Below are positions 17,829 to 24,483 of a stretch of DNA of 29,005 bases, one piece after another. The position numbers were made by a program, and so were the translations under genes. Position 1 is the first letter of the stretch; every line of letters begins with the position of its first letter. The DNA comes from DASWFI01 sp036394315 (GTDB taxonomy: Bacteria; Patescibacteriota; Doudnabacteria; UBA920; O2-02-FULL-48-8), in assembly GCA_036394315.1 (NCBI GenBank), contig DASWFI010000083.1, forward strand, positions 1 through 29,005. Direction: 5' to 3'. The notes beneath the pieces are model-generated. The model searched no databases and was not told the origin of the DNA. It saw only the letters and a list, made by a program, of their open reading frames with translations.

Positions 17829-18254
17829 TTAGTCGCCGATCAAGCTTAGTCCTTTGGTAAGCCTATTTAGCGTCTTTTTATCGGAAAGGACGGCAATGCC
17901 CAAGTAGTTTATCTCCTGCGCGTCGGCGGACTCAAGCGCCGAGCTGTACTCCTCGTAAGTTTTGGCCATACCGGCGAACGTCGTAAAGTCGGCGATAAAG
18001 TTGCTATCACCCTCCTTCGTCTTAAAGCTTTCCCGAAGGCTCTTTATGTCCGAGGCGGGTGCACCTAACACAGGTATCGGCAACTGGGTGAGACCAGGAT
18101 GCAAAGAGCCCTGCCTGTCCGTAACGTCAGGACCCACGAGGCCTCTTATTTTGTCGCCAAGCGTTATCGAAAGTACGCTGGCAATATTCGCTATTATGCC
18201 AGCCGGCAGTTCCTCATTGATGATCAGCACACATTTCTTGTTTGTCAGATCCAT
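17829..18254 (-). CDS. DUF2000 family protein
   Basis: About 141 residues from the ATG at 18254 (MDLTNKKCVLIINEELP); an upstream ATG at 18275 would add seven residues. It matches DUF2000 proteins by its opening CVLIINEELPAGIIANIASVLSITLG and by GLVGPDVTD and PIPVLGAP. The function of the family is unknown. It is divergent from the Lrp/AsnC regulator 92 bp away, an arrangement that suggests the regulator controls it. It is followed 26 bp later by the thioesterase gene, so the two may be co-transcribed. Confidence 0.8.
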   Translation of the reverse strand: MDLTNKKCVLIINEELPAGIIANIASVLSITLGDKIRGLVGPDVTDRQGSLHPGLTQLPIPVLGAPASDIKSLRESFKTKEGDSNFIADFTTFAGMAKTYEEYSSALESADAQEINYLGIAVLSDKKTLNRLTKGLSLIGD

Positions 18255-18346
18255 TGTGGTAAATTTATTCCGCAAATATCTAATTTTAGATTTTATTTAT
18301 CTTTATATTTAAAAAAATGGATAAATTGTATTGAATATGTTGTTGT

Positions 18347-18865
18347 ATGGATAAAAAGTATCGAAAGGGATATAATATGAAGGAGGAAAAAAGAAATATT
18401 ATCCCTGGCAACTTGGACAAAGTCGACCGAGGGATTCTGAGGCATCTACAGGCCAATTCGAAAATCGACATGGTCCGCCTGTGTAAGGTACTGAACATGA
18501 CGAAGGCCCCGGTGTATAAACGGATCGCACGACTGGAAGAAGCCGGATATATCAGCCATTACGTGGCGTTGCTGGATCGAAAGAAGATTGGACTTCCTTT
18601 ATTGGTTTTCTGCGCAGTCTCCCTAAATATTCAGAATGCCGAATATATAGCACAGTTCAATAAGAGCGTGCGGAGCATTGAAGAAATTGTCGAGTGCTAC
18701 CTTACTGGTGGAGTATTTGATTTTATCCTGAAGGTTGTGGTGAAGGATCTTGACTCATACAACGAGTTTGCATCGAGGAAGTTGGCCACCATTCCTAACG
18801 TAGGAAAGATACAAAGCTCCTTTGTGCTTGAGGATATTAAGTACTCCACGGTCCTACCTATATAA
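18347..18865 (+). CDS. Lrp/AsnC family transcriptional regulator
   Basis: 172 residues from the first ATG; an inner Met at residue 11 (18377) is equally possible. The N-terminal winged HTH reads LDKVDRGILRHLQANSKIDM...LCKVLNMTKAPVYKRIARLEEAGYI, as in AsnC/Lrp proteins. The C-terminal RAM ligand-binding/oligomerisation domain follows (VVECYLTGGVFDFILKVVV-like region, YNEFASRKLATIPNVGKI, SSFVLEDIKYST). These regulators respond to small molecules such as amino acids. It is divergent from the DUF2000 gene. Confidence 0.92.
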   Translation: MDKKYRKGYNMKEEKRNIIPGNLDKVDRGILRHLQANSKIDMVRLCKVLNMTKAPVYKRIARLEEAGYISHYVALLDRKKIGLPLLVFCAVSLNIQNAEYIAQFNKSVRSIEEIVECYLTGGVFDFILKVVVKDLDSYNEFASRKLATIPNVGKIQSSFVLEDIKYSTVLPI

Positions 18866-18943
18866 GGCACTTTGACGGATCCGGGAAGCTTGGTCTAGGC
18901 CTCCTCACCGTATCATCATTATCCCATAAATATACAAAAAGAG

Positions 18944-18966
18944 AGCCAAGCATATGCTGCTTGGCT
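18944..18966 (+). terminator. Hairpin downstream of the Lrp/AsnC gene
   Basis: AGCCAAGCA (18944-18952) pairs perfectly with TGCTTGGCT (18958-18966) around a 5-nt loop, 79 bp after the regulator stop. No T-run follows, so termination is only a plausible role. Confidence 0.4.
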
Positions 18967-19030
18967 GCTTGAGTGAAGCAATCTCTGCTTCGTTGACTGG
19001 ATGTACTTCCGGGCTTTTCAGGCCAGGCAC

Positions 19031-19186
19031 CTAAGCGTTGTCATATGCCAGGGAGGTCGACAACTCACGATAGGCGTTGATTTGCTGCTGAAGCGTTGCG
19101 ACTACCTGTTCTGCGCTGCCAATGGCATCGGCGCCGGCAAGGAAGCGGCGGGGCGGCTTTTCCTGGCCGGAGATCGTAAATACCAT
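19031..19186 (-). pseudogene. C-terminal remnant of an SDR oxidoreductase
   Basis: The minus strand carries a 51-residue open frame ending in a stop at 19031. It reads GQEKPPRRFLAGADAIGSAE, then a helical TLQQQINAYRELSTSLAYDNA. This is the typical C-terminal tail of 280-residue classical SDR enzymes, where a PPRRLLLGxDA stretch precedes the final helix. The frame upstream hits a stop after about 51 codons and the Rossmann core is absent, so only the 3' end survives. A neighbouring frame (HLYDEFRKASNVVNG) may be the preceding part after a frameshift. Confidence 0.6.
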
Positions 19187-19272
19187 TTACAACATTTGAC
19201 GCTTTACGAAACTCGTCGTATAAGTGTATAGCCATAGACGAGCAAGACAATCCCCTTTTTGTTGAGGCAGGT

Positions 19273-19473
19273 TTAACTATTATTCCAATAAATATTTTCT
19301 ACACTTTCAACTACCGGATTGTTATCATTAAGAGGCGAGAGTATTATTTCAAAATGTGCAATATCGTATGTTAAGGCACTGCTAAGATTATCTGGATTAA
19401 ACCTTTGTCTTATAATAGATCTATACCTTCCATTAGCCAGCTTAATTAAAAGATCAGCATTATGCTTAACCGG
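19273..19473 (-). pseudogene. C-terminal remnant of an unidentified protein
   Basis: An open frame of 66 codons without a start ends at 19273. Its sequence is protein-like throughout: LLIKLANGRYRSIIRQRF, then LTYDIAHFEIILSPLNDNNP and the end ENIYWNNS. The family is not recognised. It has no ATG near its 5' limit and abuts a stop at 19474, so it looks like the 3' end of a deleted gene. Confidence 0.4.
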
Positions 19474-19483
19474 TTAGGTAAGG

Positions 19484-19603
19484 TCTAATGTAATCATTGA
19501 AAATTGTTTGGAAGAATTTGATGGAGATGTAGAAGTTGTATCTCAACAAAGATTCAATACAATAATAAGAAATTTCGAACAAAAAAGCCTTCAGAATCAA
19601 TGA
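19484..19603 (+). pseudogene. Short open remnant, unidentified
   Basis: A 39-codon stretch without a start reads EFDGDVEVVSQQRFN and TIIRNFEQKSLQNQ before a stop. Its composition is protein-like, but it is too short to assign. It could be the tail of a gene whose front is lost. Confidence 0.25.
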
Positions 19604-19734
19604 CTTTTTGAGTAAGTACAGTCTGATATAATTAGTTTTTTTTTGTCTTACCACACATTTACCTGGCCTGGCCAAAGACACATTCCGGATTTATAAAAAA
19701 CACAGACTTTATTAGCGATAAACATAAATTGATT

Positions 19735-19831
19735 CAAATTGGCTCTTATGCCAGCAATAAATAGACTTAAAGCCAATTTGATTGCCAATTTGGCTTTAAG
19801 TCATTAATTTTATACCTTTAGAGCCAAATTG
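19735..19831 (+). promoter_or_regulatory. Operator-like cluster: four AGCCAATTTG-type motifs with a 13-bp hairpin
   Basis: Four copies of the motif occur in alternating orientation: CAAATTGGCTCTT (19735-19747), AAAGCCAATTTG (19769-19780), CCAATTTGGCTTT (19785-19797) and AGAGCCAAATTG (19820-19831). The middle two lie in a perfect 13-bp inverted repeat (GACTTAAAGCCAA, 19764-19776, with 19790-19802, loop 13 nt). A promoter fits over it: TTTG at 19789-19792 and TACCTTTA at 19813-19820, 20 bp apart. The last motif touches the ATPase start region, so a bound repressor would block transcription of the gene at 19837. Confidence 0.55.
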
Positions 19832-19836
19832 ACGGC

Positions 19837-21258
19837 ATGGAAACTATTACAGGGAGAAAAAAAGAACTGAGTGTCCTGGAGAAGATTAAAACATCAGGCA
19901 AGTCCGAATTCGTAGCCGTATATGGAAGAAGAAGAGTCGGCAAAACCTTTTTAATCAGAGAAGCCTTTCAACAAGATTTTGCCTTTTATCTTACCGGTGT
20001 AGCGAATATAAACTTGCATCAGCAGCTGTCTAATTTTCAAAGAGCCATGCGGAAATATTATCCCAATGGCGCCAATATTACTCCGGATAACTGGTTTGCT
20101 GCTTTTGAGCAACTGGAAGAACTAATATCGAAAATAAAGAGTTCCAAAAAAATAATTTTCCTGGATGAACTTCCCTGGTTAGATACTGCACAATCAGGAT
20201 TTATTCCAGCCCTCGATCATTTCTGGAATTCATTTGCCAGCGCAAGGAAAGACATTATACTGATTGTATGTGGCTCAGCAGCTTCCTGGATGATTAACAA
20301 GCTCATACATAATAAAGGGGGGTTGCACAACAGGGTCACTCATCGGATACGACTCGATCCTTTCACCCTGAGTGAATGCGAGGCTTTCTTCAAACATCGG
20401 AAAGGGGAGTTCAGTAGGTACCAGCTTATCCAACTGTATATGGTCATGGGGGGCATACCTTTTTATCTGGATCATGTAGATGTGGAAATGAGTGCCGCCC
20501 AGAATATCAATAGACTATGTTTTCAACCGGATGGGATATTAGCGGAGGAATTCAACGATCTCTATTCTTCTTTATTTAATAAAGCGGAAAAGCATCTTGC
20601 CATCATTGAAGCCTTAAGTAAAAAAACAAAAGGCCTTACGCGGACTGAAATAATTGAGGAAGCCAAACTGCCCAATGCCGGAAGTACAACAAGAATATTG
20701 AAAGAATTAGAAGAAAGTGGCTTTATCCGGAAATACCTTTCATTGGGTAAAAAGGAAAAAAGCGGACTTTACCAGTTAAGTGATTTTTATTCGTTGTTCT
20801 ATATCAAATTCATACGCGGAAATCATAAGCTAAATGAGAATAGTTGGATCAATGGGCTGGGCACGTCTCAACAAAAGGCCTGGAGTGGTTATGCGTTTGA
20901 ACAGGTATGCCTGATGCATTTACCACAAATCAAAGAGGCCCTGGGCATAAGTGGCATTCAAACTCAGAGTTCATCATGGGTCAATACCGGGGAGGGAAAC
21001 AAAAAGCAAATAGATTTGGTAATAGACAGAAGGGATGATGTAATTAATCTTTGTGAGATGAAATTTTCTATTAAGCCTCTTACCATTGATAAAAAATATT
21101 ATGCAGAGTTGCAGGACAAAATTGCAGTTTTTCAGACGGCGACCAAAACAACTAAGTCAATCTTTTTGACCATGATCACAACTTTCGGAATAATGAGGAA
21201 TGAATATTCAATCAGTTTGGTACAAAAAAGTTTACGTATGGATGATTTATTTAAGTGA
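19837..21258 (+). CDS. AAA ATPase with C-terminal DUF234/PD-(D/E)XK-like domain
   Basis: 473 residues of the archaeal-type ATPase family (ATPase_2). Walker A is GRRRVGKT (30-37) and Walker B is IIFLDELPWLD (D110, E111), with a sensor-type VCGSAASWM further on. A winged-helix region (LTRTEIIEEAKLPNAGSTTRILKELEESGFI) follows, then a C-terminal DUF234-like domain with a nuclease-style triad spacing: D393 in QIDLVIDR and E407/K409 in LCEMKFS. The family's role is uncertain; scattered occurrence and the nuclease-like tail suggest DNA maintenance or a defence or selfish role, which is inference. The motif cluster directly upstream suggests tight control, perhaps autoregulation. Confidence 0.88.
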   Translation: METITGRKKELSVLEKIKTSGKSEFVAVYGRRRVGKTFLIREAFQQDFAFYLTGVANINLHQQLSNFQRAMRKYYPNGANITPDNWFAAFEQLEELISKIKSSKKIIFLDELPWLDTAQSGFIPALDHFWNSFASARKDIILIVCGSAASWMINKLIHNKGGLHNRVTHRIRLDPFTLSECEAFFKHRKGEFSRYQLIQLYMVMGGIPFYLDHVDVEMSAAQNINRLCFQPDGILAEEFNDLYSSLFNKAEKHLAIIEALSKKTKGLTRTEIIEEAKLPNAGSTTRILKELEESGFIRKYLSLGKKEKSGLYQLSDFYSLFYIKFIRGNHKLNENSWINGLGTSQQKAWSGYAFEQVCLMHLPQIKEALGISGIQTQSSSWVNTGEGNKKQIDLVIDRRDDVINLCEMKFSIKPLTIDKKYYAELQDKIAVFQTATKTTKSIFLTMITTFGIMRNEYSISLVQKSLRMDDLFK

Positions 21259-21337
21259 TCAATTTGAAATTGACATAACACATTATAAACTTAGATTGTT
21301 TGAATCATATTTTTTTTCAAAATCTTAATTTTATCGA

Positions 21338-21622
21338 ATGGTATTCCAGTTCAAGATCCAACTAAAAGATGTCACTGATCCTTTGGTATGGAGAAGATTA
21401 TTAGTACCTGAACAGTTCTCTTTTCTCCGTTTTCATAAAACTATCCAGGCTGCTTTTGGATGGGAGAATGCACATTTATTCCAATTTTCGCCAAAATGAT
21501 ATAACTTCATCCCATTATTGCTGGGCATGGCCATTGCTGATATTATAGGGCCAAAACTGTACGTCGGTTCCTGGAGTGAATGGTCCAGAAGGGATTTGCC
21601 GATTGCCACAGAAGACAAATAG
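21338..21622 (+). pseudogene. pRiA4b ORF-3-like protein, truncated with an in-frame stop
   Basis: From ATG at 21338 the frame reads FQFKIQLKDVTDPLVWRRLL and HKTIQAAFGWENAHLFQFSP, the N-terminal signature of plasmid pRiA4b ORF-3-like (IS1096 passenger TnpR-like) proteins. A TGA at 21497 interrupts it; the same frame then continues to 21622 (GPKLYVGSWSEWSRRDLP), which may or may not be original. The rest of the usual 170-200 residue protein (the YTYDFGDDWEH region) is absent. One nonsense change plus a 3' deletion would explain it. Confidence 0.65.
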
Positions 21623-21671
21623 TGTCAACCAACCGCCGGTAATTTCAGACAAATGTGATAATTTCAGATAA

Positions 21672-22007
21672 ATGATAAATCTGGACAAGGTCAAAATGAT
21701 TGTTATTCAGACAGCTAAGAATGGAGTTGTGAATAATGACACAATTTTCACCTTTACACAAGACGATAATATTGTATATGGGGAATATGTCGGTGGGAAA
21801 ATAAAAAAGGGATTTCTTGTTGGACAGAATAATAACAATGTTCTTAAATTCAGTTATTGCCAACTCCAAACTGACGGGACTTTAGACAATGGTTTATCAT
21901 CCTGTGAAATATCAATTGATATGGCGGGGAAGATTAGACTGGTTGAGCATTTTGAATGGAAATCAAGACCTGGTGAACTTGGTGTAAATATTTTTCAGGA
22001 AATTTAA
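21672..22007 (+). CDS. Small N-acetylglutamate-synthase-like hypothetical protein
   Basis: 111 residues, strand-rich, with the repeated pattern of short beta-hairpin proteins: NGVVNNDTIFTFTQDDNIVY, then GEYVGGKIKKGFLVG, ending KIRLVEHFEWKSRPGELG. Similar small proteins in Bacteroidota and Firmicutes are often labelled N-acetylglutamate synthase, but they lack a GNAT acetyl-CoA motif and this one does too, so the label should not be taken as function. An inner Met at residue 9 is possible. It is 10 bp before the next gene, suggesting a two-gene unit. Confidence 0.65.
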   Translation: MINLDKVKMIVIQTAKNGVVNNDTIFTFTQDDNIVYGEYVGGKIKKGFLVGQNNNNVLKFSYCQLQTDGTLDNGLSSCEISIDMAGKIRLVEHFEWKSRPGELGVNIFQEI

Positions 22008-22017
22008 TTTATCGATT

Positions 22018-22449
22018 ATGTATGTAAGTCGGGAGACATTGGAGCAAACCGAAAAAAGACTAAAAGAGGTTATTCGTCAAGCTAATTTTAAAATTTATGA
22101 TGGAGCTTATTTTTTCGAAGAATTTCCACTGGATAAATATAAATTCGATCGTAATGCGTTAGCCGCTGTCAGAGATGAAGAAGTTTGGAGCCAATTGGTT
22201 GAGGCTTCTGACGAAAAAAAGAACAAAGAGCTATTCAAGGTGTTTAGCTTTCATTTTAAGGATGGGGCTGATAACAGTGGATTTGTCGGGTGGTTAGCTT
22301 CAACCATAAAAAGTAGAGTTGGTTCTGGTGTTTTTGTTGTATGCGGACAAAATACAAATTTGGGTGGAATATTTGATTACTTGGGATGCCCATATGAAGT
22401 TAAGAATCAGGTGATTAACCTCATAAATGAATTAAGAGATATAAACTAA
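22018..22449 (+). CDS. DUF6196-like hypothetical protein
   Basis: 143 residues. Conserved-looking blocks are YVSRETLEQTEKRL, YDGAYFFEEFPLDKY, DEEVWSQLVEAS, FSFHFKDGADNSGFVGWLAS and VVCGQNTNLGGIFDYLGCP. From memory these match DUF6196 proteins, whose function is unknown; the family name is less certain than the gene. It is soluble, with no signal or membrane segment, and follows the previous gene by 10 bp. Confidence 0.65.
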   Translation: MYVSRETLEQTEKRLKEVIRQANFKIYDGAYFFEEFPLDKYKFDRNALAAVRDEEVWSQLVEASDEKKNKELFKVFSFHFKDGADNSGFVGWLASTIKSRVGSGVFVVCGQNTNLGGIFDYLGCPYEVKNQVINLINELRDIN

Positions 22450-22584
22450 CGTTTTCATGGGGCAGTTTTGGGACAGCCATTCCGGTATTTTGTGATGTCG
22501 GTGGGAATGACCGTTTATAGCGTCTCTGCACGCGCTTTATAATTTTTCCTACAATCAGTAATTTTGATCATAAAGTCATTTACA

Positions 22585-22939
22585 ATGAGATCAGAAGGTC
22601 CATTGAGCGATGTCATTCTGATCAACTGGCAGGTTAATAACCGCGTCACTATCTCCCTGGCAAAAATTTTACCGAAAGCGATATGGGCGGAGAAGATCGA
22701 GGGTTATCTTCTCGGACAATGCTGACATTGTTGGAGACCGGCATTCACCAAGAGGATACTTTACTAGGATCTGCCCAGAGCGCGGTTCACTTCACGCATT
22801 ACATGATCGCGCATGAGGCGCATCACAGGGGGCAGCTAATAATGGCGGCCCGTCAACTGGGGTATGCATTACCGTGAAGATAACGGATGGATTGTGGCAG
22901 TGGTCATCCTTTAAGGAACGCTTCTATCATAACCGTTGA
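22585..22939 (+). pseudogene. DinB superfamily protein, decayed
   Basis: The N-terminal helix of a DinB-like protein starts at ATG 22585 (LSDVILINWQVNNRVTISLA) and runs to a stop at 22723. In another frame the conserved C-terminal half appears: HQEDTLLGSAQSAVHFTHYM and IAHEAHHRGQLIMAARQLGY, carrying the typical metal-ligand HEAHHRGQ. After a further shift the usual tail ITDGLWQWSSFKER reaches a stop at 22937. The central section (roughly 60-70 residues in relatives, including the first histidine) is missing. Two frame breaks and an internal deletion make it non-functional. Confidence 0.75.
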
Positions 22940-23247
22940 CGAACAAGTTCAAAAGCAATTGTTTCGCATTGCATGGGCCATTTTTCGCCTTCCCGCTACG
23001 ATGTAAGCTTCCCTCATTTTCTGCCAGTATGAATTAGAGTTTCCGGTATAAAAAAAGCCCTCAGATTAATGATCTGAGGGCTTTTTTGGTGGGAATCCAA
23101 GGGAATCCAGTGCCCATAATTGCATTTGTTTGGATTCCCATGCCCAAAATTGACTTGCGGAGAGGAAGGTGTCTTACCCGGCTATAGCTATACACTGATG
23201 CCGCAAAGAAGCCGTTTCCAACAAAGCCAATAATACAAGATGCAACG
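22940..23247. other. Non-coding stretch with short repeats and a tRNA-end-like fragment
   Basis: Apart from the terminator, this gap has an inverted pair GGGAATCCA (23092-23100) and TGGATTCCC (23131-23139). It also has two copies of TGCCCA(T/A)AATTG (about 23111 and 23141) and a fragment TTGCGGAGAGGAAGG (about 23155-23169). The fragment resembles the complement of a tRNA acceptor/T-arm 3' end but lacks the rest of a tRNA. A related set recurs near 28.62-28.68 kb. No gene is seen. Confidence 0.5.
23051..23087. terminator. Strong bidirectional terminator hairpin
   Basis: AAAAAAGCCCTCAGAT (23051-23066) and ATCTGAGGGCTTTTTT (23072-23087) form a perfect 16-bp stem with a 5-nt loop and T-runs on both strands. 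It ends rightward transcripts of the decayed DinB region and leftward transcripts of the oxalate module. Confidence 0.85.
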
Positions 23248-24462
23248 TCATGATTGCGATCGGGCAGGTGGTCTCACCAGCAAAGGCAATATGACCGAGA
23301 CAGCCGTCACCACCGCAATCATATGCAACCCGCTCGCATAGGCACCACTGGCCTGGCGCATATGCGCGATCAGCAAAGGCCCGAAAGCGCTTGCAAATCC
23401 CCAGGCCGTCAGCATGAGCCCGTAAATCGAACCCACATTGGCCGATCCGAAATAATCCGCTGCAAATGCTGGCATCGTGCCGAACCCGCCGCCATAGCAC
23501 ATCAGGATAAGGAAAACGAGGACGGTCACGCTGGTCGCGGAATGAAGGCTTGGAAGAATCCAGAACAGCCCAACCTGCACAATAAACATCACGGCAAAAG
23601 TCGTCCGTCGCCCCAGCAGATCGGAAGCCCAAGCCCAGAATACCCGCCCAAGCGCATTCCCGATGCTCACAATACCGACCATACCCGCAGCTACTATCGC
23701 GGTGATCTTTGCCAGCTCCTGAAATAGTGGAGCTTCCTGCGAAATAATCGAGATACCCGCTGAGGTATTCAGGAAGAGCAAAAGCCACAACGCCCACCAC
23801 TGCCAGGTCTTCAATGCGCTGCCGAGCGTAAAGTCCTTGGCGCCCTGCTGCACTTGTTGCTTTTGTCCCGGCTGCCAGCCTTCGGGCTGCCATCCCGCCG
23901 GAGGATTTTGCATGAAATAGCCCGAGGCCACGGAGACGATAGTATACGCGATTCCCAGATATAAAAAAGTCTGCAGCACGCCCACACTTTGAATCAGTTG
24001 CGTCGCAATCGGCGCCGTTATTAGTGCCCCGGCTCCAAAGCCTCCCACTGCAATGCCCGTCATCAAGCCACGACGGTCGGGAAACCACTTCACCAGCACG
24101 GAGATTGGAACGATATACGAGAAGCCAAGTCCGATTCCGCCGATCACACCATACGTCATATAGAGCCACCACAACCCGTGATACGAATAGCTGGCGAGAA
24201 AGACGCCGGCGCCATACAGCACGCCGCCGGTCAGCGCGACCACGCGGGGGCCGACCTTCTTCAGCCAAAGCCCGCCGAAGAAGGAAGCAAACCCCAACGC
24301 CATGATCGCAATCGTGAAGGTAAGTGTGACCTCCGAGATCGACCAGTGAAACTGCGTTGCAAGTGGAACTCGGAATACACTCCACGCATACACGGCTCCC
24401 AATGCCGTCTGTAACAGGACCCCCGCAACGGCAATCCTCCAACGCTTTATCTTGTTTATCAT
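23248..24462 (-). CDS. OFA family MFS transporter (oxalate/formate antiporter-like)
   Basis: 404 residues with about 12 hydrophobic helices. The N-terminal half resembles OxlT-type carriers: GVLLQTALGAVYAWSVF, then SEVTLTFTIAIM, the loop WLKKVGPRVV and later the conserved KWFPDRRGLMTGIAVGGFG. OFA carriers exchange oxalate for formate or other monocarboxylates across the inner membrane. It lies 21 bp downstream of an oxalate decarboxylase gene on the same strand, which supports this substrate class. A hand count of the line 24001-24060 gives 63% GC against 40% for 24541-24600 in the partner gene, so it was probably acquired separately. Another minus-strand frame of 422 codons overlaps it and is a shadow. 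Confidence 0.9.
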   Translation of the reverse strand: MINKIKRWRIAVAGVLLQTALGAVYAWSVFRVPLATQFHWSISEVTLTFTIAIMALGFASFFGGLWLKKVGPRVVALTGGVLYGAGVFLASYSYHGLWWLYMTYGVIGGIGLGFSYIVPISVLVKWFPDRRGLMTGIAVGGFGAGALITAPIATQLIQSVGVLQTFLYLGIAYTIVSVASGYFMQNPPAGWQPEGWQPGQKQQVQQGAKDFTLGSALKTWQWWALWLLLFLNTSAGISIISQEAPLFQELAKITAIVAAGMVGIVSIGNALGRVFWAWASDLLGRRTTFAVMFIVQVGLFWILPSLHSATSVTVLVFLILMCYGGGFGTMPAFAADYFGSANVGSIYGLMLTAWGFASAFGPLLIAHMRQASGAYASGLHMIAVVTAVSVILPLLVRPPARSQS

Positions 24463-24483
24463 CTCTCTTGCATTAATAATGAA

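Noticed and set aside
19466..19681. 71-codon minus-strand frame
   Set aside because: Rich in Tyr, Phe, Ile and Lys from AT-rich DNA, and antisense to a more protein-like remnant; not supported.
23155..23169. A complete tRNA gene
   Set aside because: Only an end-like fragment is visible; anticodon and D arms could not be found on either strand.
23174..24442. 422-codon minus-strand frame overlapping the OFA carrier
   Set aside because: Same strand, different frame, very rich in Arg, Gly and Cys, no helices; the carrier frame has clear membrane segments and family motifs.
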